Positions 1 to 5,151 of a DNA stretch of 5,556 nt are shown in pieces. A program made the position numbers and the translations under genes. The stretch lies in the NCBI GenBank assembly GCA_903912275.1, contig CAIWGR010000605.1, positions 1 through 5,556 on the forward strand, written 5' to 3'. The stretch comes from an uncultured delta proteobacterium (GTDB taxonomy: Bacteria > Myxococcota_A > Bradymonadia > REDH01). Within the stretch, counting starts at the first letter, position 1. The number at the start of each line of letters is the position of its first letter. Below the pieces are notes generated by a model. The model did no database searches. It was not told the DNA's origin and was given only the letters and a program-made list of their open reading frames with translations.

Positions 1-791
1 GCCTGCGCCATCTGGCCGCCGATCGCATCGCCAATCATCGTCCGCTCAAAGCCGAGCAGCGCCTTGGCGATGGTCCAGCCCTCGTTCAGCTTGCCGACCA
101 GGTTGCGGGCAGGAACCCGAACCTCGTCCATGAAGACCTCACAGAAGGGCGACGAGCCGCTGATGAGGCTGATGGGCCGCGACGAGACGCCACGGCTCTG
201 CAGGTCGATGAGCAAGAACGAGATGCCCTGCTGCTTCTTCGCCGAAGGGTCGGTCCGCACGAGGCAGAAAATCCAGTCCGACTTGTCGGCATGCGAGGTC
301 CAGATCTTCTGGCCCGTGACGACGAACTCGTCGCCCTCCTGCACCGCCTTCATCTGCAGCGAGGCCAGGTCCGAACCGGCACCCGGCTCCGAGTAGCCCT
401 GGCTCCAGCGGACGCGATTGTCGACGATGGCCGGCAGGTGCTCCGCCTTCTGCTCCGCGTTGCCAAAATGCAGCAGCGTGGGCCCCAGCATCGTCAGGCC
501 AAAGCCCACCGCAGCGGGCGGCATGGCCAGCCGGATGAGCTCCTGGTCGAGCACCAGCGCCTCGTCCTTGCTCAGGCCGCCGCCGCCATACTCCTTGGGC
601 CACATGGGCGCCGTGAAGCCGCGGCTGAGCATGCGCTCGAGCCAGACAGCCTCGTCGGCCGTCGGCTTGCCCCGCCGTCCACCCCAGTAGCCGTCGAACC
701 TTCCCATGCGGGTGCCACGCAGCCCGTGCGGGGCGTTGGCCTCAAGCCATCCACGCACCTCGGTGCGGAAGGCCTCCAGTGCTGCTGTCAT
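1..791 (-). CDS. Acyl-CoA dehydrogenase (FadE-type), C-terminus cut by window edge
   Basis: FAD-dependent alpha,beta-dehydrogenation of an acyl-CoA; in this setting probably a sterol side-chain CoA ester (inference). Reading from 791 leftward gives 263 residues with no stop before the window edge, so the C-terminal part is missing. The N-terminal helical domain is followed by the flavin/substrate signature QGYSEPGAGSDLASL (about residues 131-145) and GQKIWTS (160-166), then FMDEVRVPARNLVG (220-233), all hallmark acyl-CoA dehydrogenase blocks. GFER near residue 249 places a glutamate where isovaleryl- and long-chain dehydrogenases carry their catalytic base. The ATG at 791 is preceded by AGAGGA (798-803) with a 6-nt spacer, and MTAALEAFRTEVRGWL is a normal family start. 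It is the third gene of the minus-strand operon, 33 nt after Rieske oxygenase A. The family is certain; the substrate is not. Mycobacterial steroid FadEs often act as two-gene heteromers, so a partner may lie just outside the window. Confidence 0.94.
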   Translation of the reverse strand, partial: MTAALEAFRTEVRGWLEANAPHGLRGTRMGRFDGYWGGRRGKPTADEAVWLERMLSRGFTAPMWPKEYGGGGLSKDEALVLDQELIRLAMPPAAVGFGLTMLGPTLLHFGNAEQKAEHLPAIVDNRVRWSQGYSEPGAGSDLASLQMKAVQEGDEFVVTGQKIWTSHADKSDWIFCLVRTDPSAKKQQGISFLLIDLQSRGVSSRPISLISGSSPFCEVFMDEVRVPARNLVGKLNEGWTIAKALLGFERTMIGDAIGGQMAQ

Positions 792-824
792 GCGCTGTCC
801 TCTGCAGTGTCCCTGCCCCGGCCG

Positions 825-1808
825 TTACTCGGCGGGGTGGTTGTCGTCGTAAAAGCCGGCATACCACTCGCGCAACTTCATGATGGGACCGTCGCCATCG
901 CAGAGCACGGGCACCTGTCGGAAACACTTGTTCTCCCAGATGGCCACATCCTCTTGGAAGCCCTTCGTGAGGTTGTCGACATAGCGGCTGGCGAAGCCCT
1001 TCGTCTTTTCGGCGTTGCCGCCCACAATCTTGATCATCACGCCGAAGCGCAGATCGAGGCTGTGCTCGTCGACCGGCACATGGGCGTTGAGCAGCCGCGT
1101 CTGCAGCACGCCCGCCATGTGCGACACCTGGAAGCCGGGGCCGTAGTAGGTCGCGGTGATCTCAAACTCATCCTTGCCGCCGCCCACAGGGTAGGCCACG
1201 CCGCCGCTCCGCTGAATGGCCAGCAGGTCGGTGAACTCGTTCTCGAACTTCGTGATGTTGGTGTTGTGCACGCGGGGGAAGTGGCCCTTGTCGACCACGT
1301 TCTCCAGGATCTCACGCGGGTGGGTCTTGATGTGCAGCTTGCTGTGGCTCCAGGGCAGCCAGGCCTCGTCGCCCCATACGTCGAGCGTCGGCACCTCCCA
1401 CTCCGGCGGGCCGCCGAGCGGTGCATGCCAGAGGTAGATGCAGCCGTTCTTCTCCAGCGTGTTCCAGGCGCGGGTGACGGCCTTCACCGGGATCTTCGGC
1501 GGGTCGGTCTTGGCGTAGGGGATGGCCACGCACTTGCCGCCGAGGTTGAACTTCCAGGCGTGGAAGGGGCACTCGATGGTGTCACCGACAACCTTGCCGC
1601 CGGCACCCAAATGGGCACCCAGGTGGGGGCAGTAGGCGTCGAGGATGGCCACCGTGCCGGACTCGCCGCGGAACGCGACAAGTTCGGTGCCGAAGTACTT
1701 CATCTTCAGCACGCCAGCGACCGGCAGCTCGTCGGAGAAGGCTACGACGAACCAGCCCTTGGGATACCCCACAAAGGGGTTCTTCTTCGACGAACTGCGC
1801 TTTGCCAT
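825..1808 (-). CDS. Rieske [2Fe-2S] oxygenase A, KshA / DAF-36-like steroid oxygenase
   Basis: Oxygenase component of a two- or three-part Rieske non-haem iron system, likely acting on a steroid ring. The protein has 327 residues, close to the 330-390 usual for KshA. The Rieske domain comes first: CPHLGAHLG gives C60 and H62, CPFHAWKFN gives C80 and H83 for the [2Fe-2S] cluster. The catalytic domain has ENVVDKGHFPRVH with N170, D173, H176 and H181, and D287 in FQEDVAIW as the third iron ligand; the order and spacing match KshA. The ending DGDGPIMKLREWYAGFY is also typical of the KshA / Neverland-DAF-36 group. The ATG at 1808 has GGAG (1817-1820) 8 nt upstream, inside the last P450 codons, and lies 3 nt after the P450 stop, so translation is probably coupled. 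No signal peptide or membrane segment is seen. Exact reaction (9-alpha-hydroxylation, C7 oxidation or side-chain oxidation) cannot be told from sequence. The reductase partner is not in the window. Confidence 0.92.
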   Translation of the reverse strand: MAKRSSSKKNPFVGYPKGWFVVAFSDELPVAGVLKMKYFGTELVAFRGESGTVAILDAYCPHLGAHLGAGGKVVGDTIECPFHAWKFNLGGKCVAIPYAKTDPPKIPVKAVTRAWNTLEKNGCIYLWHAPLGGPPEWEVPTLDVWGDEAWLPWSHSKLHIKTHPREILENVVDKGHFPRVHNTNITKFENEFTDLLAIQRSGGVAYPVGGGKDEFEITATYYGPGFQVSHMAGVLQTRLLNAHVPVDEHSLDLRFGVMIKIVGGNAEKTKGFASRYVDNLTKGFQEDVAIWENKCFRQVPVLCDGDGPIMKLREWYAGFYDDNHPAE

Positions 1809-1811
1809 GGA

Positions 1812-3044
1812 CTAGACTCCGCGGAAGGTGATCGGCATCGTCTTGATGCCGTTGATGAAGTTGGAGCGCAGCTTGCGCACATCGCCGGCCAGCTCGATGT
1901 CGTCCATGCGGGCGATGAGCTGCTCGAAGAGGATGCGCATCTCAAGCCGGGCCAGGCTGGCGCCCATGCAGAAGTGCTCGCCCACGCCGAAGGCAAGGTG
2001 CGGGTTCGGATTGCGCGTGATGTCGAACTTGAAGGGGTCGGCAAAGACCTCTTCGTCGCGGTTGGCCGAGCAGTAGAAGATGACGACCTTGTCGTTCTCC
2101 TTCATCGGCACGCCGCGTACCTCGAGGTCGCGCGTGACGGTGCGGCGGAAGTGGTTGACCGGGGTCACCCAGCGGAGGGTCTCCTCGACGGCCTGCGAGA
2201 TGAGCTCCGGGTTGGAGCGCATGAGCGCCATCTGGTCGGGGTTCTGGAGCAGCGCCAGCATGCCGCCCGAGAGGGCGTTGCGGGTCGTCTCGTTGCCGGC
2301 CACCGAGAGCAGCAGGAAGAAGGCGTCGAACTCCATCTCCGACAGCTTCTCGCCGTCGATCTCCGAGTTGATCAGCACGCTGATCAGGTCGGTGCCATCC
2401 TTGTCGAGGCGGTCCTCGGCGAGCGAGTTGGCATACATCCAGATCTCCATCGCCGACTGACGCGCATCCTCGATCGAGGTCTGGAACTCCGGGTCGTCGA
2501 AGCCGATGAGCTGGTTCGACCAGTCGAAAATCTTCTGGCGGTCTTCGCGGGGCACGCCGAGCAGCTCGGCGATGACGCGGAGCGGGAGCTCGGCGGCGAT
2601 GTCGCGGACGAAGTCGCAGGCGCCCGTGCCCTTGGCGATGACCTCGTTGAGGATCTCATCAACCTCGGCCCGGATCTTGGGCTCCATCAGCTGCACGATG
2701 CGCGGGGTAAAGCCGCGGGCCACCAGCTTGCGGAAGCGGGCATGCTGCGGCGGGTCCATGTTCACCATCAGCAGCTGGATCTGCGAGAGATCCTCTTCTG
2801 CGTAGTCGGGGATGTTGGTGCCGCCGCGGGCCGACGAGAAGTCGCGCGGGTTCTTCGAGATGTCGACGACGTCGGAGTACTTCGAGATGACCCAGAAGCC
2901 ACGACCACCGGGCTCGCCGTGGAAGGAGACCGGCGCATGGGCGCGGAGCTCGGTGAAGTCTGCGTGCGGCACCCCCTTCGCGTAGGTGTCGAGATCGTAG
3001 ATATCGATCTTGGGGAGGGCGTGCGATGCGGTCTGGTTCTCCAT
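1812..3044 (-). CDS. Cytochrome P450, CYP124/CYP142/CYP125-like sterol side-chain hydroxylase
   Basis: Soluble bacterial P450 of 410 residues, normal for the class. Motifs in order: C-helix HARFR (H101, R105), I-helix oxygen-activation AGNETT (249-254), ExxR in EETLRW (E288, R291), and the haem-binding loop FGVGEHFCMG with C359 as the thiolate ligand. The tail LRSNFINGIKTMPITF is characteristic of the CYP124/CYP125/CYP142 clade, which oxidises the terminal methyl of cholesterol/cholestenone or branched lipids in mycobacteria. This supports a sterol C26/C27 hydroxylase, although branched-fatty-acid omega-hydroxylation as in CYP124 is possible. An in-frame TTG at 3074 would add ten residues, but the ATG at 3044 has AAGGAG (3052-3057) 7 nt upstream and is preferred. 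It is the first gene of the minus-strand operon, about 50 nt downstream of two operator-like palindromes. No ferredoxin or ferredoxin reductase is adjacent. Confidence 0.95.
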   Translation of the reverse strand: MENQTASHALPKIDIYDLDTYAKGVPHADFTELRAHAPVSFHGEPGGRGFWVISKYSDVVDISKNPRDFSSARGGTNIPDYAEEDLSQIQLLMVNMDPPQHARFRKLVARGFTPRIVQLMEPKIRAEVDEILNEVIAKGTGACDFVRDIAAELPLRVIAELLGVPREDRQKIFDWSNQLIGFDDPEFQTSIEDARQSAMEIWMYANSLAEDRLDKDGTDLISVLINSEIDGEKLSEMEFDAFFLLLSVAGNETTRNALSGGMLALLQNPDQMALMRSNPELISQAVEETLRWVTPVNHFRRTVTRDLEVRGVPMKENDKVVIFYCSANRDEEVFADPFKFDITRNPNPHLAFGVGEHFCMGASLARLEMRILFEQLIARMDDIELAGDVRKLRSNFINGIKTMPITFRGV

Positions 3045-3051
3045 CTTTCGA

Positions 3052-3057
3052 CTCCTT
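3052..3057 (-). promoter_or_regulatory. Ribosome binding site deciding the P450 start
   Basis: AAGGAG on the minus strand, 7 nt before the ATG at 3044. It favours that start over the upstream in-frame TTG at 3074. Confidence 0.8.
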
Positions 3058-3093
3058 GCCGTAGCGGCGTTCAACGCTGTATTGGTGTTCGAC

Positions 3094-3107
3094 TAGAACA
3101 TGTTCCA
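3094..3107. promoter_or_regulatory. KstR-type operator candidate, box 1 of the divergent promoter
   Basis: TAGAACATGTTCCA has a perfect 10-bp palindromic core, GAACATGTTC, and fits TnnAACnnGTTnnA, the consensus known for the TetR-family cholesterol repressor KstR. It lies 50 nt upstream of the P450 ATG and 20 bp from an identical second copy. Its position between two divergent catabolic genes supports an operator. Binding by a KstR-like protein is inference, since no regulator gene is in the window. No convincing -10 element could be placed; TTGGAA at 3103-3108 on the minus strand could serve as a -35 within the box. Confidence 0.75.
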
Positions 3108-3113
3108 ATTTGC

Positions 3114-3127
3114 TAGAACATGTTCCA
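3114..3127. promoter_or_regulatory. KstR-type operator candidate, box 2 of the divergent promoter
   Basis: Second identical TAGAACATGTTCCA, 53 nt before the enoyl-CoA hydratase GTG. The identity with box 1 extends over 17 bp (3093-3109 and 3113-3129). The 20-bp centre-to-centre spacing equals about two helical turns, so two repressor dimers would sit on the same DNA face and could block both divergent promoters. Confidence 0.75.
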
Positions 3128-3152
3128 ATGGTCAACAACGGAAGTGAACTTC

Positions 3153-3164
3153 ATCACCTCCTTA
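3153..3164 (+). other. Leader segment identical to the 16S rRNA 3' tail (anti-Shine-Dalgarno)
   Basis: ATCACCTCCTTA in the presumed hydratase mRNA leader matches the conserved 3' end of bacterial 16S rRNA over 12 nt. Its CTCC (3158-3161) can pair with the hydratase's own GGAG (3170-3173) across an 8-nt loop, a possible weak RBS-masking hairpin. On the minus strand it reads as a very strong Shine-Dalgarno sequence, but no start codon lies at a usable distance. It may be chance. Confidence 0.3.
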
Positions 3165-3169
3165 ACGCC

Positions 3170-3173
3170 GGAG
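3170..3173 (+). promoter_or_regulatory. Ribosome binding site supporting the GTG start of the hydratase
   Basis: GGAG, 7 nt before the GTG at 3181. The next in-frame ATG (3223) would remove the first beta-strand of the crotonase fold, so GTG is the better start. Confidence 0.7.
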
Positions 3174-3180
3174 CCAGACT

Positions 3181-3987
3181 GTGAGCGAACCAGCACTCCT
3201 TACCTCCCGCGACGGTCATGTCATGACTGTCACATTCAACCGTCCGGCCGCCAAGAATGCCCTCAACCTCGAGACCCTCGCCCGCCTGGCCGACGCCTGG
3301 GCCGAGATCGAGGAAGACAGCGACATCCGCGTCGCCATCCTCACCGGCAACGGCGGCGTCTTCTCGGCCGGTGCCGACCTCAAAGAGATGCACGGCGACC
3401 AGACCGCCAATCCCTGGCACGACCGCTTCAACAAGGAGAAGGGGGGCGACCCCGAGCTCCACTGGAAGGCCTTCCTCCGAAGCAAGCTCCTCAAGAAGCC
3501 GCTCGTGGCAGCCGTGGAGGGCGTGGCCTACGCAGGCGGCATGGAGATCCTGCAGGGCACCGACATCCGCGTCGCCGGCGCCTCTGCCAAGTTCGGTCTC
3601 ACCGAGGCCAAGCGGGGCCTCTTCCCGCTCGGCGGCTCGACCGTCCGTCTCCGCCGCCAGGTGCCCTACACCAAGGCGCTCGAGATCCTGCTGCTCGGCG
3701 AGCCGTTCGGCGCGCAGGAGGCACTCGACATGGGGCTCATCGGCCGCGTTGTCCCCGACGGCGAGGCGCTCACCGAGGCCCGCCGCCTGGCCGGCATCCT
3801 GGCAGACAACGGCCCGCTCGCGGTGCAGGCCATCCTCAAGTCGGTCCGCGCTGGCGCCGACCTGCCCGAGGAGCAGGCGCTCGCCAAGGAGCTCGAGATC
3901 GGCTGGCCGATCATCGGCAGCAAAGATGCCCGCGAGGGATCCATGGCCTTTGCGCAGAAGCGGAAGGCCAACTTCACCGGCGAGTAA
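3181..3987 (+). CDS. Enoyl-CoA hydratase, EchA19-like (crotonase superfamily)
   Basis: Adds water across the 2,3-double bond of an enoyl-CoA, the step after acyl-CoA dehydrogenase in beta-oxidation. The protein has 268 residues, standard for the family. The oxyanion-hole segment FSAGADLKEM (61-70, A65 backbone) and YAGGMEIL (117-124, G119) are present, and both catalytic glutamates of true hydratases are kept: E122 and E142 (in LTEAKRG). The segment MEILQGTDIRVAGASAKFG, with RQVPYTKALEILL and GLIGRVVPDGEALT after it, closely resembles M. tuberculosis EchA19, the steroid side-chain enoyl-CoA hydratase of the KstR regulon (recalled, not searched). N-terminal LTSRDGHVMTVTFNRP is a normal crotonase start, which supports the GTG. 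It is transcribed divergently from the P450 operon, shares the operator region with it, and converges on Rieske oxygenase B. It is the only plus-strand gene here and looks like a one-gene unit. Confidence 0.94.
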   Translation: MSEPALLTSRDGHVMTVTFNRPAAKNALNLETLARLADAWAEIEEDSDIRVAILTGNGGVFSAGADLKEMHGDQTANPWHDRFNKEKGGDPELHWKAFLRSKLLKKPLVAAVEGVAYAGGMEILQGTDIRVAGASAKFGLTEAKRGLFPLGGSTVRLRRQVPYTKALEILLLGEPFGAQEALDMGLIGRVVPDGEALTEARRLAGILADNGPLAVQAILKSVRAGADLPEEQALAKELEIGWPIIGSKDAREGSMAFAQKRKANFTGE

Positions 3988-4000
3988 GAGAACACAGACA

Positions 4001-4068
4001 CCTGACGGCCAGTAGCAGTTTCGGTCACCCCGGACGGTTTCGGTCGGAGTCTGCTACCAGCCGTCAGG
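4001..4068. terminator. Long inverted repeat in the convergent gap, possible bidirectional terminator
   Basis: CCTGACGGC-CA-GTAGCAG (4001-4018) pairs with CTGCTAC-CA-GCCGTCAGG (4051-4068): 9 + 7 base pairs around a 2x2 internal mismatch, with a 32-nt loop. The loop itself holds a direct repeat TTTCGGTC (4019-4026, 4038-4045). It starts 13 nt after the hydratase stop, and its right arm contains the stop codon of Rieske oxygenase B (4064-4066). There is no T-tract on either strand, so intrinsic termination is uncertain; a transcript-end stabilising hairpin or a protein site is also possible. Confidence 0.4.
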
Positions 4069-5023
4069 GCTGCGCGTTGGGGTCGGTATAGAACTGGCGG
4101 CACCAAACGCGGTACTTGCCAATCGGACCGTCCCCATCGCTCAAGATCGGAGGCTTCACGTGCTTCTTGTTCTCCCAGATCGGGATATCTTGTTCAAGTT
4201 GCCGTTCGATTTCTCTCACAAAGGCCATTCCGATGCCCTTGGTGATGGAGCGACCGCCCGACTTCTTGACGATGAAAGAGAAGCGGACGTCGCAGTATTC
4301 CTCGTCAATCGCCGTCACCGAGTTGACCAGGATGGTGTCGACCAGGCCGGTGAAGCGGACCACGGTGAAGCCGAAGCCGAGCGCCATGACATTGACCACG
4401 CCTTCGACGGAGCCCATCGGGGTCTCCATGACCGTCGTGGACTGGGCCCGCATGATGGGGCCCTCGGTCGACATGGTCGCGCTGGGCATGTTCTGCGTGC
4501 CGTGCAGGTAGTGGAAGTGGGCGGTGTCGACCGCGTTCTCCGCCATCTCCTGGTTGCGGGTCCGGACCTTCCAGCGGCGGGTCTCGTAGGTGGTCCAGTC
4601 CTCGTGGCCATACTCCTCGAGCAGGGGCACTTCGAACATCGGGGCAGCGCCTTCGGGGTGCCACCAGACCATGATGAGGCCGTTGATCTCGACCACATGC
4701 CAGGTGTCGATGCGGGCCTTGGGCGAGATCTTCTCGCTGCCGTAGGGCACCGAGGTGCACATGCCCTCACAGTTGAACTTCCAGGCGTGGAAGGGGCAGC
4801 GCACATCCTCGCCTTCGACCGTTCCGCCATAGCCCAGGTGGGCGCCGAGGTGGGGGCAGTAGGCGTCGAGGACGGAGACCTTTCCGGACTCGGTGCGGAA
4901 CATGACCATGTGGCGGCCGAAGTACTCCAGCGGGACAACCTGCTTGGGGAGCAGCTCATCGGAGTAACCAACCTGGTACCAGCCGAGCGGGTAGGGCGGG
5001 AAGCTGAAGCGATACTTCGACAT
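4064..5023 (-). CDS. Rieske [2Fe-2S] oxygenase B, KshA / DAF-36-like steroid oxygenase
   Basis: Second Rieske non-haem iron oxygenase of the locus, 319 residues from the chosen ATG. CPHLGAHLG gives C56 and H58, CPFHAWKFN gives C76 and H79 for the [2Fe-2S] cluster. AENAVDTAHFHYLH supplies N163, D166, H169 and H174, and D279 in EQDIPIWENKK completes the iron site. The C-terminal run KHVKPPILSDGDGPIG then YRVWCRQFYTD resembles the end of eukaryotic DAF-36/Neverland cholesterol 7-desaturases and KshA. The Rieske domain is about 60% identical by hand count to oxygenase A, while the catalytic domain has diverged strongly, suggesting a different substrate or position. An ATG at 5035 would add four residues, but GGAG (5030-5033) lies 6 nt before the ATG at 5023. 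It is a separate transcription unit with its own perfect palindrome 40 nt upstream. Exact reaction unknown; no reductase is adjacent. Confidence 0.92.
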   Translation of the reverse strand: MSKYRFSFPPYPLGWYQVGYSDELLPKQVVPLEYFGRHMVMFRTESGKVSVLDAYCPHLGAHLGYGGTVEGEDVRCPFHAWKFNCEGMCTSVPYGSEKISPKARIDTWHVVEINGLIMVWWHPEGAAPMFEVPLLEEYGHEDWTTYETRRWKVRTRNQEMAENAVDTAHFHYLHGTQNMPSATMSTEGPIMRAQSTTVMETPMGSVEGVVNVMALGFGFTVVRFTGLVDTILVNSVTAIDEEYCDVRFSFIVKKSGGRSITKGIGMAFVREIERQLEQDIPIWENKKHVKPPILSDGDGPIGKYRVWCRQFYTDPNAQP

Positions 5024-5029
5024 GGCATT

Positions 5030-5033
5030 CTCC
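5030..5033 (-). promoter_or_regulatory. Ribosome binding site deciding the Rieske oxygenase B start
   Basis: GGAG on the minus strand, 6 nt before the ATG at 5023. The upstream in-frame ATG at 5035 has no recognisable Shine-Dalgarno sequence. Confidence 0.65.
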
Positions 5034-5062
5034 ATGGGCGGTCGGCGCAGGTGCGCTCAGAT

Positions 5063-5076
5063 TAGAACGCGTTCTA
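5063..5076. promoter_or_regulatory. KstR-type operator candidate upstream of Rieske oxygenase B
   Basis: TAGAACGCGTTCTA is a perfect 14-bp palindrome that fits TnnAACnnGTTnnA and shares TAGAAC-nn-GTTC with boxes 1 and 2. It ends 40 nt upstream of the ATG at 5023, in the 128-bp gap behind the cysteine-rich gene. Its recurrence in front of a functionally related gene is the main argument for a shared regulator. Confidence 0.78.
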
Positions 5077-5151
5077 GTCTACCGTGGCATCGGGGTCGTG
5101 CAAGTAGAAAGGGCAGGACCGCGGGGTTGTGCAGAACTGCAACGGTGCCGG

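Noticed and set aside
3045..3074. Ten-residue N-terminal extension of the P450 from a TTG
   Set aside because: No ribosome binding site before the TTG, whereas AAGGAG stands 7 nt before the ATG at 3044.
3078..3108. Sigma-70 promoter for the P450 (TTGGAA with AATACA or CCAATA)
   Set aside because: The -10 candidates match the consensus at only about half the positions and the spacing is poor, so no promoter is annotated.
291..3116. Very long plus-strand open frame (941 codons) antisense to the P450, Rieske A and acyl-CoA dehydrogenase genes
   Set aside because: It is the antisense shadow of high-GC codons. The translation is low-complexity, rich in H, L, V, R and A, with no recognisable domain, while the minus strand carries three clear enzymes with intact motifs.
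3257..4015. Alternative-frame open reading frame of 252 codons within the hydratase gene
   Set aside because: Composition is S/P/R/A-rich, typical of an out-of-frame GC-rich read; the overlapping hydratase frame has all catalytic residues.
4160..5065. Plus-strand open frame of 301 codons opposite Rieske oxygenase B
   Set aside because: Antisense shadow of a well-supported gene; composition is biased to H, D, G, V and A with no motif.
5123..5143. Small hairpin (GTTGTGCAG-AA-CTGCAAC) after the cysteine-rich gene as a terminator
   Set aside because: Only about seven pairs with a bulge and a two-base loop, and no T-tract; not convincing.
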